A DNA stretch of 18,235 nucleotides from an uncultured Marinosulfonomonas sp. (GTDB lineage: Bacteria; Pseudomonadota; Alphaproteobacteria; Rhodobacterales; Rhodobacteraceae). Below are positions 1 to 6,203 of this stretch, piece after piece. Each line of letters opens with the position of its first letter. Position 1 is the stretch's first letter. The DNA lies in contig CAMZKY010000220.1 in assembly GCA_947311455.1 (NCBI GenBank), positions 1 through 18,235 of the forward strand, in the 5' to 3' direction. The position numbers and the translations under genes are program-made. The notes below the pieces were generated by a model. It had not been told where the DNA came from. It made no database searches and worked only from the letters and a program-made list of their open reading frames with translations.

Positions 1-1
1 G

Positions 2-1186
2 GTTTTGGCGCTGCCCGAAGATATGCTAAGCGGCGTGGCAGATGTGCCGGATTTGCCCGCAATGGTCCGAAAGGTAGAGCCAGATTTAAACACACAAGCC
101 GAGGCGATTTTGGAACGTTTAAAGACGGCAGAAAATCCGCTTGTTGTTGTGGGTGGCGCGGGCTGGTCTCAACGGGCGGCGGATGATCTGGCGACGTTTG
201 CAGCAATGCAAAACCTGCCTGTGGCGGTGGCGTTTCGTCGGCAGGATTACATGGATAACCGGCATCCGAATTTTGTCGGCGATCTGGGCGTGGGGATGAA
301 TCCCGCCCTTGGCGCACGGTTAAAGAATGCCGATTGTGTGCTGGCGATTGGCACGCGGTTTGGCGATATTGCGACGGGTGGATATGATCTGGTAACGCCG
401 GAAAACCCGCAAAAAACCATCCTGCATGTGCATCCTGATCCTGATGAATTGGGCCGTGTGTTTCGCCCTGATATGGCGGTGGTGGCGGACGGGGCGGCCA
501 TGGTTTCGGCCTTGGCAAAGTCAACCCCTGTTGGGGATTGGGGCACTTTGACCAAATCCATGCGTCAAGAATACGAGGCATGGCAAACCCCAAAAGAAAC
601 CCCTGGGAATGTTAAGATGGAGCGTGTGGTGCGCTGGTTGTCAGAGCATTTGCCAAGTGACGCAATCGTAACCAACGGGGCGGGAAATTATGCGGCGTGG
701 TTGCATCGTTATTTCACTTTTAAATCATACCGCAGCCAGTTGGCTCCTACGTCGGGCAGCATGGGATACGGGTTTCCGGCGGCGATTTCTGCGGCGCTGG
801 AACACCCTGATCGCACTGTGGTTTGCATGGCGGGGGATGGCTGTATCCAGATGACAATAAACGAGTTTTCAACCGCTGTTCAGCATGGCGCGAATGTGAT
901 TGTGGTGGTGGCCAATAACGGACGATACGGCACGATTAGGATGCATCAGGAAAAGCAGTATCCGGGGCGCGTTTCGGGCACTATATTGGCCAATCCGGAT
1001 TATGCCGCGCTGGCGCAGGCTTATGGTGGGCATGGTGAATTGGTTGAAAAAACCGAGGATTTTGCAGCCGCGTTCGAGCGGGCCAAATCATCGGGCAAAC
1101 CGGCGATTATTGAAATGCGGATGGATGTTGAAGCGCTATCAACAGGCATGACATTAAGCGAGGCGCGGGGTTTATCAGCGGGATAA
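2..1186 (+). CDS. Thiamine-diphosphate-dependent enzyme, acetolactate synthase-like large subunit (5' partial)
   Basis: The reading frame is open to the left edge (first complete codon at 2), and about 394 residues remain of a family usually near 550, so the N-terminal pyrimidine-binding domain is mostly outside the window. Counting from codon 5, what remains is the central Rossmann-like domain (about residues 20-180, with a VVVGGAGWS segment) and the C-terminal PP-binding domain. The ThDP/Mg signature is intact: GDG at about 277-279 and NN at about 304-305. GSMGYGFPAA precedes it, as in AHAS-type enzymes. The family makes acetolactate or carries out related 2-oxoacid decarboxylation/ligation. 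No regulatory small subunit follows, so a role in branched-chain amino-acid synthesis is not supported over a catabolic or unknown role. The gene ends 234 bp before the next one and no clear terminator follows it. Confidence 0.88.
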   Translation, partial: VLALPEDMLSGVADVPDLPAMVRKVEPDLNTQAEAILERLKTAENPLVVVGGAGWSQRAADDLATFAAMQNLPVAVAFRRQDYMDNRHPNFVGDLGVGMNPALGARLKNADCVLAIGTRFGDIATGGYDLVTPENPQKTILHVHPDPDELGRVFRPDMAVVADGAAMVSALAKSTPVGDWGTLTKSMRQEYEAWQTPKETPGNVKMERVVRWLSEHLPSDAIVTNGAGNYAAWLHRYFTFKSYRSQLAPTSGSMGYGFPAAISAALEHPDRTVVCMAGDGCIQMTINEFSTAVQHGANVIVVVANNGRYGTIRMHQEKQYPGRVSGTILANPDYAALAQAYGGHGELVEKTEDFAAAFERAKSSGKPAIIEMRMDVEALSTGMTLSEARGLSAG

Positions 1187-1268
1187 CCGGTTTACAGGCC
1201 ATATAAGGCTTTTCGCTGTTAACGCGCCTGAAACCTGTATGAACAGGGGGCTTGGCGCAAATTTGGCT

Positions 1269-1320
1269 GTATGGCTTGCGTATGGCAAGTGTATGGCAAG
1301 TGTATGGCAATGCGTATGGT
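1269..1320. repeat. Five helically phased GTATGGC direct repeats
   Basis: GTATGGC (last copy GTATGGT) starts at 1269, 1280, 1291, 1302 and 1314, giving spacings of 11, 11, 11 and 12 bp, about one DNA turn each. The block lies in the noncoding gap just upstream of the arsR promoter/operator. It could be a multi-site activator or repressor platform placed on one face of the helix, or a recent slippage expansion. The sequence alone does not decide between these. Confidence 0.75.
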
Positions 1321-1357
1321 AAATTCCATGAAGGGCGCGGGTTAATGGTGCGCACGG

Positions 1358-1414
1358 TATAATATGCGGGAATTCGAATATGCGCTTGACCGTATATTCG
1401 AATCTCCATATGTA
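1358..1414 (+). promoter_or_regulatory. Candidate promoter(s) of the arsR operon
   Basis: There is a consensus -10 box (TATAAT, 1358-1363) without a good -35. There is also a second candidate pair, TTGACC (1386-1391) and TATGTA (1409-1414), separated by exactly 17 bp. The second pair would give a leaderless or near-leaderless arsR message and is overlapped by the inverted repeat, as expected for repression. Which is used cannot be told from sequence. Confidence 0.45.
1372..1403. promoter_or_regulatory. ArsR-type operator: perfect 10+10 bp inverted repeat
   Basis: ATTCGAATAT (1372-1381) and ATATTCGAAT (1394-1403) are exact reverse complements separated by 12 bp. The dyad lies 17 bp upstream of the arsR start codon and overlaps the second candidate promoter. 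Size and placement fit the dyads bound by ArsR/SmtB dimers, so autorepression of the operon is the simplest reading. Binding is inferred. Confidence 0.7.
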
Positions 1415-1420
1415 GGCGCC

Positions 1421-1768
1421 ATGAAGCAAACAGAAACCTTTCAAATTCTAAGTGACGAAACCCGTTTGCGGGCGCTTGCGCTGATGGCGTGTTGTGGCGA
1501 GTTGTGTGTGTGCGAATTTGTGTATGCCTTGGATATGTCGCAGCCCAAAATATCGCGTCACCTTGCGGCCCTTCGGGATGCAGGGCTGGTAACGGCGCGA
1601 CGGGATGCGCAGTGGATGTTTTACAATATTAATACCGACGTGGCTGATTGGCAGCGCGCGGCCATCGGGGCGGCGATTGATGCCGTGTCGGGGGAGCCGT
1701 TGGTTGCCATTGATGCCAAACGCCTGAATGAAATGAAAGACCGCCCGCAACGCTGCAACGCGGCTTAG
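1421..1768 (+). CDS. arsR: ArsR/SmtB-family metalloid-responsive transcriptional repressor
   Basis: The 115-residue winged-helix protein has a typical ArsR length. The N-terminus reads as a classic ArsR helix (ILSDETRLRAL), and the metalloid-binding motif ELCVCEF supplies C29 and C31, placed as in As(III)-sensing ArsR proteins. C24, C25 and a C-terminal C112 may add ligands. The recognition helix is about residues 40-56 (SQPKISRHLAAL). I chose ATG 1421 rather than the in-frame ATG at 1364: it gives the family N-terminus and keeps the operator dyad outside the coding region. The Shine-Dalgarno is weak (TAGG). The gene leads the operon and probably represses it, releasing on binding a thiol-reactive metal or metalloid. 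The exact inducer is not readable. Confidence 0.9.
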   Translation: MKQTETFQILSDETRLRALALMACCGELCVCEFVYALDMSQPKISRHLAALRDAGLVTARRDAQWMFYNINTDVADWQRAAIGAAIDAVSGEPLVAIDAKRLNEMKDRPQRCNAA

Positions 1769-1778
1769 GAGAAATAGA

Positions 1779-2744
1779 ATGTTCGCAATTTTCACACGGC
1801 TTGCCGATTGGCTGGCCTATGGTATTTTCGGCCTTGATCCGGCATCTTCCTTGGGCCATGCGGTGCATTTTTTCATTGAAGATGTGACCAAGATTTTCTT
1901 TTTGCTGTCTGTTATTGTGTTTGCCATCGGCTATTTCCGCTCCATGCTTACACCGGAACGGGTGCGCAAAGTTGTGGCGGGGCGGTCGCGCGCGGTGTCG
2001 TATCCGATGGCTGTGGGGCTGGGGGCGGTGACACCGTTCTGTTCCTGCTCGTCGGTACCGTTGTTTATTGGATTTCTTGAAGCGGGTATTCCTTTGGGCG
2101 TGACCATGGCGTTTTTGATTGCATCGCCAATGATTAACGAAGTGGCGGTTGTGGTGTTAGCGGCGGCTGTGGGCTGGAAGGTCGCGGCGCTTTACGTTTT
2201 TGCCGGGCTTTCGGTGGGGATCGTTGGTGGATTGGTGATTGAATATTTCAAACTGGAAAAGTGGGTAGAAGATTATGTGTGGAAAATCCGCATGGGTGAA
2301 ACCAACATCCAGCAAACCAGCACAACGTTCAAAGACAAGCTGATTTATTCATGGGGCCAAGTGAAAGAGATTGTCGGAAAAATCTGGATTTACGTTTTGG
2401 TCGGAATCGCCTTGGGCGCGGTATTGCACGGATTTGTACCGCAAGAGTTTTTCCTGAAATATGCCTCGGCTGACAATTTGTTTGCAGTGCCAAGCGCCGT
2501 GATCATTGGCATCCCTTTGTATTCAAACGCAACGGGTGTCATCCCGATTGTCGAGGCCTTGATGGCCAAGGGTGTGCCGATTGGAACAGTGCTGGCGTTG
2601 ATGATGTCTGTGGCGGCGATTTCATTGCCCGAGATCATAATTTTGCGCAAAGTGTTAAAACCAAAATTAATTGCGACATTTACGGGGATATTGTTTGTGG
2701 CCTTTATCGGGGTAGGCTATCTGTTCAACGCCCTTCTTATATAA
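1779..2744 (+). CDS. ArsP/DUF318-type permease (putative organoarsenical or metal(loid) exporter)
   Basis: This 321-residue inner-membrane protein carries many hydrophobic segments. Its hallmark is TPFCSCSSVPLF (C88 and C90) followed by a region matching IASPMINEVA, both diagnostic of the ArsP_1 (DUF318, YraQ-like) permease family. Characterised ArsP members export trivalent organoarsenicals, but many family members have no known substrate. A charged cytoplasmic loop (about residues 155-190) separates the two halves, and a second small motif (GIPLYSNATG, about 245) repeats the first half's pattern. AGGAG at 1767-1771 overlaps the arsR stop codon and sits 7 nt before ATG, so translation is tightly linked to arsR. 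Adjacency to a CxC-type ArsR supports a metalloid substrate; the substrate itself is inference. Confidence 0.85.
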   Translation: MFAIFTRLADWLAYGIFGLDPASSLGHAVHFFIEDVTKIFFLLSVIVFAIGYFRSMLTPERVRKVVAGRSRAVSYPMAVGLGAVTPFCSCSSVPLFIGFLEAGIPLGVTMAFLIASPMINEVAVVVLAAAVGWKVAALYVFAGLSVGIVGGLVIEYFKLEKWVEDYVWKIRMGETNIQQTSTTFKDKLIYSWGQVKEIVGKIWIYVLVGIALGAVLHGFVPQEFFLKYASADNLFAVPSAVIIGIPLYSNATGVIPIVEALMAKGVPIGTVLALMMSVAAISLPEIIILRKVLKPKLIATFTGILFVAFIGVGYLFNALLI

Positions 2745-2756
2745 CAGGATATTATT

Positions 2757-3479
2757 ATGACCAATCCACGCCATTCCATTGCTGATGAAATTGCCAAGGA
2801 ATCCCATTATGTAACCCGCGCCGGATGGCTGCGTGCCGCGGTGATGGGGGCCAATGACGGCATTGTTTCGACGGCTTCGATCATCATAGGGGTTGCTGCG
2901 GCTGGCACTGTTCAAAGCGAAATCTTATTGGCGGGTGTTGCCGGATTGATTGCGGGCGCTATGTCGATGGCGGCGGGGGAATATGTATCGGTGTCATCGC
3001 AAGCAGATAGCGAAAATGCTGATCTTAAGCGCGAGCAACAGGAACTGGACGACGATCCACATGGTGAGCATCGCGAGCTGGCAGATATTTACATTGAACG
3101 CGGGCTGGATGCGGAATTGGCCAGCGAAGTGGCAACACAACTGATGGATCACGATGCGCTTGGTACCCATGCGCGCGAAGAGCTGGGCATAAGCGAACTG
3201 ACCATGGCGCAACCGATTCAGGCGGCGGTAACGTCTGCCCTCACCTTTTCGGCGGGCGCGGCGCTGCCTTTATCGGCGGTGCTGTTTGCGCCGTTGGAAA
3301 GCATCATTTTGCTGACCACGATTATATCTATAATCGTGCTGGGCGTTTTGGGCGCAACCTCGGCTATTGCGGGGGGCGCACCGGTGATGCGTGCCATTGT
3401 GCGCGTCACGATTTGGGGTGCACTGGCGATGGGGGCGACAGCCTTGGTTGGCCACTGGTTCGGTGTGGCGATTGGATGA
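2757..3479 (+). CDS. VIT1/CCC1-family membrane transporter (vacuolar-iron-transporter-like)
   Basis: The 240-residue protein matches the VIT/CCC1/nodulin-21 family. A soluble N-terminus is followed by a first membrane helix with MGANDGIVS, then a second with AGAMSMAAGEYVS. A charged cytosolic helical domain rich in Glu/Asp/His (about residues 82-145) corresponds to the metal-binding domain of plant VIT1, and three hydrophobic segments follow near 155-240. Family members move Fe2+ or Mn2+ out of the cytosol, usually by proton antiport. AGGA at 2747-2750 lies 6 nt before the ATG, and only 12 nt separate the gene from the permease, so it belongs to the same operon. A VIT protein inside an ArsR/ArsP operon is unusual. 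The substrate may be iron, manganese or another divalent metal. Confidence 0.88.
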   Translation: MTNPRHSIADEIAKESHYVTRAGWLRAAVMGANDGIVSTASIIIGVAAAGTVQSEILLAGVAGLIAGAMSMAAGEYVSVSSQADSENADLKREQQELDDDPHGEHRELADIYIERGLDAELASEVATQLMDHDALGTHAREELGISELTMAQPIQAAVTSALTFSAGAALPLSAVLFAPLESIILLTTIISIIVLGVLGATSAIAGGAPVMRAIVRVTIWGALAMGATALVGHWFGVAIG

Positions 3480-3505
3480 TTAATTAACTTTGGGAAGGCA
3501 AGAGA

Positions 3506-3742
3506 ATGAAAACGTTTAAAGTGCTTGGATCGGGATGTTGCAACTGCAACACCACTGCTGATTTGATTGACAGAAAAGCCAAAGAACTAGGCGTGGATGT
3601 CACCATCGAGAAAGTAACCGAAATGGGTGACATTTTGGGATATGGTGTAATGTCGACACCGGGTGTGGTGGTTGACGAAGTTGTGGTTCATGCGGGTGGC
3701 ACGCCGACGCCTGCCCAGGTTGAAGACTGGATAAAAGCGTGA
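3506..3742 (+). CDS. Small thioredoxin-fold protein with CCNC active site (redox-active disulfide protein type)
   Basis: The 78-residue protein has the size and order of the small archaeal-type glutaredoxin/thioredoxin group (thioredoxin_3, redox-active disulfide protein 2). It opens with a beta strand (MKTFKVLGSG), then C11-C-N-C14, a helix, a second strand (VTIEKV), and the cis-proline loop STPGVVVDE (P52). The active site therefore carries an extra cysteine, C12, inside the CxxC. GGAAGG lies just upstream of ATG. Such proteins often accompany DUF318/ArsP permeases, where they may deliver or reduce thiol-bound metalloids. That role is inference from context. Confidence 0.87.
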   Translation: MKTFKVLGSGCCNCNTTADLIDRKAKELGVDVTIEKVTEMGDILGYGVMSTPGVVVDEVVVHAGGTPTPAQVEDWIKA

Positions 3743-4032
3743 GCGCGCCTGAATTGCATTCGTCTATCGTTGCAATGGTGTCTTTGGCCTCGGGTATTGC
3801 GTCAAACCATCCGGCGATGGGGCAATGTCAGCTTGAGCGGCTGCGTGGATACGGTGTGCCGGAGAACCAGATTGCGGCGGTGATTGAAATTGCCCGTCAT
3901 ATCCGTGACGAAGCAACCGAAAAGCTGGATTATGCCTTTGATCAGGCGGATGGCGGGGCCACAGATGCTGTCGCGGGCGAGGGCGAATCCTGTGGATGTT
4001 CGCCAACGCCAAGCGGGCAAAGCTGCTGTTAA
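3739..4032 (+). CDS. AhpD/carboxymuconolactone-decarboxylase-like small protein with Cys-rich tail
   Basis: The 97-residue protein begins at GTG 3739, overlapping the stop of the thioredoxin-like gene by 4 nt (GTGA), so the two are translationally coupled. Residues about 8-65 are helical and follow the AhpD/CMD core pattern (alanine-rich helix, then a GYGVPENQIAAVIEIA segment). The family's redox CxxC-x3-H appears replaced by H24-x2-M27 with Q31, and C30 nearby. A Gly/Ala linker leads to a tail with C85, C87, C96 and C97 (CGC...SCC), which looks metal-binding. A redox partner, metallochaperone or scavenger for the operon are possible roles. The fold call is by eye and moderate. It is the last gene before a strong terminator. 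Confidence 0.72.
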   Translation: MSAPELHSSIVAMVSLASGIASNHPAMGQCQLERLRGYGVPENQIAAVIEIARHIRDEATEKLDYAFDQADGGATDAVAGEGESCGCSPTPSGQSCC

Positions 4033-4041
4033 CAAAACCTT

Positions 4042-4080
4042 AAACAAGGGCTTATTGATGTATAAGCCTTTGTTTTTATT
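4042..4080 (+). terminator. Rho-independent terminator of the arsR operon
   Basis: AAACAAGGGCTTAT (4042-4055) pairs with ATAAGCCTTTGTTT (4062-4075) across a 6-nt loop, with a single G-U wobble. A T-rich run (TTTTTATT) lies at the 3' end. It begins 10 nt after the stop of the last operon gene. Confidence 0.9.
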
Positions 4081-4088
4081 GGATCTGT

Positions 4089-4112
4089 GAATCCATGATT
4101 CCGGAATAGTAG
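4089..4112. promoter_or_regulatory. Shared palindromic element, copy 1 (ATTCCGGAAT core)
   Basis: GAATC-CATG-ATTCCGGAAT-A-GTAG. The 10-bp core at 4098-4107 is a perfect palindrome. The same element with identical spacing recurs at 10248-10271 (20 of 24 positions equal). It sits in noncoding DNA 9 bp beyond the operon terminator and upstream of a weak short reading frame. It is probably a protein-binding site; the regulator is unknown. Confidence 0.55.
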
Positions 4113-4179
4113 TTTTGTTATTCGAGCAAGATTTGCGGCTGGATTTATGCTGTGAATTTCCAAAACAGGATGGGGGCCG

Positions 4180-4410
4180 ATGCCGAAATCTTTAATTCCG
4201 GTGCTCGGGTTTTTTATTTCTCAAGGGTATAGGGATCGCGCGGTGCAGACGGATATTTTGGCATATTTGCGCACAGTTTCCCATGTGCCGCTGCTTTTTG
4301 TTTCAAACTTTGCATGGCTATCATCGGGGGATGTTGTGGCGTTGGTGCATCACGGTATTGACAAGATCCACTTTGGGTCTAGCCACCAGTTGCCCAAGGG
4401 TGGCTCGTAA
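4180..4410 (+). CDS. Doubtful hypothetical small protein
   Basis: This is a 76-residue frame starting at ATG 4180, with a G-rich stretch (GGGGG, 4172-4176) just upstream that only loosely resembles a Shine-Dalgarno. The translation has one hydrophobic stretch (LIPVLGFFIS) and no motif I recognise. It could be a real small gene, a remnant of a decayed gene, or chance. It fills most of an otherwise gene-free 400 bp, and it converges with the ABC permease gene, whose stop is 30 bp away. Confidence 0.25.
   Translation: MPKSLIPVLGFFISQGYRDRAVQTDILAYLRTVSHVPLLFVSNFAWLSSGDVVALVHHGIDKIHFGSSHQLPKGGS
4381..4405 (-). terminator. Hairpin downstream of the ABC permease gene (possible terminator)
   Basis: AGCCACC (4381-4387) and GGTGGCT (4399-4405) form a perfect 7-bp GC-rich stem with an 11-nt loop, 35 bp beyond the permease stop codon. 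Neither strand has a T-run after it, so intrinsic termination is uncertain. It could instead be an RNA 3'-end stabiliser or chance. Confidence 0.3.
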
Positions 4411-4439
4411 ACGTGACAATACGTGTGGAGCGGTAGGTT

Positions 4440-5261
4440 TTAACCTTTTGCTGTCCAACTCATGGAAACATGCCTGCGGGTAAAAAACTCGCCCATAAGG
4501 CCAACCATCAGCAACACAATGCTAAGTTTGATGGGATAGGAAAGGCTACTGAAATGCGGATTGTAATTCAAAAATGCATACCCGCGGGCCTGATCAATGG
4601 TGTGAAACAGCGGGTTCCAGTCAAACAGGTGCCGGCGATTGGGCGGAAGCGTATTGGCCAGAAACATTTTGCCTGACGCAATCATGTTGGCCCGTGCAAA
4701 AATAGTGGAGGCAATTCCAATAACCGAGGGCGACCACGGTTTGGCAGCCAGAAAAACCATGCCGATCGAAACGCCGGAAAACCAGGATAACATAACCATT
4801 CCAAATGCGCCGGTTGGGTCGGCGATAAAAACCGGCGTCACGGCAACGTGATAGATGAAAAGCACCATAACCAGCGAAAGAACCTGAATATAAAGCGCGC
4901 CTAAGGCTGCGGCGGAAATCGTGACGATGGTATTCATCGGTGCGTGTTGCATCATCGGCGATGCGGGCCCTTCAGACCCGACAACGGCCCCCATAGATTT
5001 GGTAAATGTCATAAACAGGAAAATGCCCGACATGATATAAAGTAGGAAATCGCCACGGATGGCGGCGCCGCGCAAACCCAGAATATCGAACATCACGTAA
5101 AATGTTGCCACAAAGATAACCGTTTGCAGCATGTTGTTCAGCAAACCAATAATGGCGTTCCCATGGCTTTTGCGCACACTGCGCACGGTTGCATGATAGA
5201 TCAATTCCAGCAGTGCAATGCTTGAGGCAAAGCCGCTTTTACGTGTTTCTACTCTGAACAT
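4440..5261 (-). CDS. ABC-2 type polysaccharide export permease (KpsM/Wzm-like)
   Basis: The 273-residue inner-membrane protein has about six hydrophobic segments after a short cytoplasmic N-terminus. It has the layout and length of the transmembrane subunit of capsule, O-antigen or teichoic-acid exporters. The amphipathic region before the first segment (ALLELIYHATVRSVRKSHGN) is typical, as is the region around FDWNPLFHTIDQAR, which matches the periplasmic WNPL motif of KpsM/Wzm proteins. It would work as a dimer with a KpsT/Wzt ATPase, but no such ATPase gene lies in the window; LptB at the right end belongs to LPS transport. It is transcribed divergently from cysQ, sharing the 5262-5405 gap. 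Its job is probably export of the glycan built by the adjacent plus-strand genes. Confidence 0.85.
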   Translation of the reverse strand: MFRVETRKSGFASSIALLELIYHATVRSVRKSHGNAIIGLLNNMLQTVIFVATFYVMFDILGLRGAAIRGDFLLYIMSGIFLFMTFTKSMGAVVGSEGPASPMMQHAPMNTIVTISAAALGALYIQVLSLVMVLFIYHVAVTPVFIADPTGAFGMVMLSWFSGVSIGMVFLAAKPWSPSVIGIASTIFARANMIASGKMFLANTLPPNRRHLFDWNPLFHTIDQARGYAFLNYNPHFSSLSYPIKLSIVLLMVGLMGEFFTRRHVSMSWTAKG

Positions 5262-5315
5262 GGTCGAAAAATACCCGCCTAATTTTTACTGCTTTGTTTA
5301 TTGAAAAAGGAAATC

Positions 5316-5344
5316 TTGCCGTTTCCGTATCATTTCATCATAAA
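5316..5344 (+). promoter_or_regulatory. Candidate promoter of the cysQ-kdsB operon
   Basis: TTGCCG (5316-5321) and CATAAA (5339-5344) are separated by 17 bp, each matching 4 of 6 consensus bases. They lie in the 144-bp gap between the divergent permease and cysQ genes and would give a leader of about 55 nt. No clear operator dyad is visible in the gap. Confidence 0.3.
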
Positions 5345-5392
5345 AGGATGGATAAGAGATTACAACAATTCAACGCAAAAACGCGTTAACCT

Positions 5393-5408
5393 GAGGAGAG
5401 TAAGAGTG
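5393..5408 (+). promoter_or_regulatory. Ribosome binding site that fixes the GTG start of cysQ
   Basis: GAGGAG (5393-5398) is the strongest Shine-Dalgarno in the region and lies 7 nt before GTG 5406. The upstream in-frame TTG at 5301 has no such signal, and the ATG at 5421 is too far downstream. Confidence 0.75.
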
Positions 5409-6203
5409 GATTTTGAGAAAATGAGCACAGTTTTCCGCCGTTTGGCGCTGGAAGCAGGTGATAAAATTATGGAAATCTATGGCCGTGACGATTTTGAAGT
5501 GAAAACCAAATCCGACGAAAGCCCCGTAACCATCGCGGACGAAGCAGCAGACGAGATTATTTCCGCAGGCATACGCATTGCATTTCCCGACGTCACTTTG
5601 ATTACCGAGGAACAATCGGAGTCCCACTCCGAAAAGGCGGACAGCTTTATTATTGTTGATCCTCTGGATGGCACCAAAGAGTTCATCAAGCGCCGTGGCG
5701 ATTTCACCGTGAACATTGCCTATGTGGAAAACGGCACCCCCATTCGCGGTGTGGTTTATGCGCCTGCCAAAGGGCGTTTGTTTTATACTGATGCAAGTGG
5801 TGCCACTGTTGAAGAAACCGGTGATTTCCCTAAAGAGGCCGCTGGCCCAACAACGCCAATCAGTGTTTCTTCGCCCGATAACGCATCATTGATGGTTGTG
5901 GCCTCAAAATCGCACCGCGATCAGGCAACCGATGATTACATCAATAAATACAACGTCAAAGATTCCAAAAGCGCCGGCTCGTCGCTTAAGTTTTGTTTGG
6001 TGGCAACGGGTGAGGCAGATATTTATCCGCGCGTCGGGCGCACTATGGAATGGGACACTGCCGCGGGCCATGCGGTTTTAACCGGTGCAGGCGGGAACGT
6101 TGTGCGCTTTGATGATCATACACCGCTGAAATACGGCAAAGAAGATTATGCTAATCCGTTCTTTATTGCCTATGCCCCCGGAGTGGATTTGAAGCCTGCA
6201 TAA
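5406..6203 (+). CDS. cysQ: 3'(2'),5'-bisphosphate nucleotidase (PAP phosphatase), inositol-monophosphatase family
   Basis: CysQ hydrolyses 3'-phosphoadenosine 5'-phosphate (PAP) to AMP, recycling the by-product of PAPS-using sulfotransfer and sulfate assimilation. It is peripheral to the inner membrane or cytosolic. The 265-residue length is normal for CysQ. The metal-binding signatures are intact: ITEEQSE (about 66-72), DPLDGT at D85-T90, and WDTAAG at W216-G221. A CysQ-like KFCLVATGEADIYPR segment precedes the last motif. The stop overlaps the following ATG by one base (TAATG), so it is coupled to the CMP-sugar synthetase gene. Heading a polysaccharide locus that ends in a sulfotransferase suggests it serves sulfation of the glycan. 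Confidence 0.92.
   Translation: MDFEKMSTVFRRLALEAGDKIMEIYGRDDFEVKTKSDESPVTIADEAADEIISAGIRIAFPDVTLITEEQSESHSEKADSFIIVDPLDGTKEFIKRRGDFTVNIAYVENGTPIRGVVYAPAKGRLFYTDASGATVEETGDFPKEAAGPTTPISVSSPDNASLMVVASKSHRDQATDDYINKYNVKDSKSAGSSLKFCLVATGEADIYPRVGRTMEWDTAAGHAVLTGAGGNVVRFDDHTPLKYGKEDYANPFFIAYAPGVDLKPA

Noticed and set aside
1234..1247. CCTGT-N4-ACAGG dyad, also present at 15230-15243, considered as a LexA/SOS-like box
   Set aside because: The spacing does not fit CTGT-N8-ACAG, and alphaproteobacterial LexA sites differ; two 5-bp-arm hairpins in 18 kb can be chance.
1364..1420. Longer ArsR reading from ATG 1364
   Set aside because: It would place the operator dyad inside the gene and add residues unlike ArsR N-termini; ATG 1421 gives the family start.
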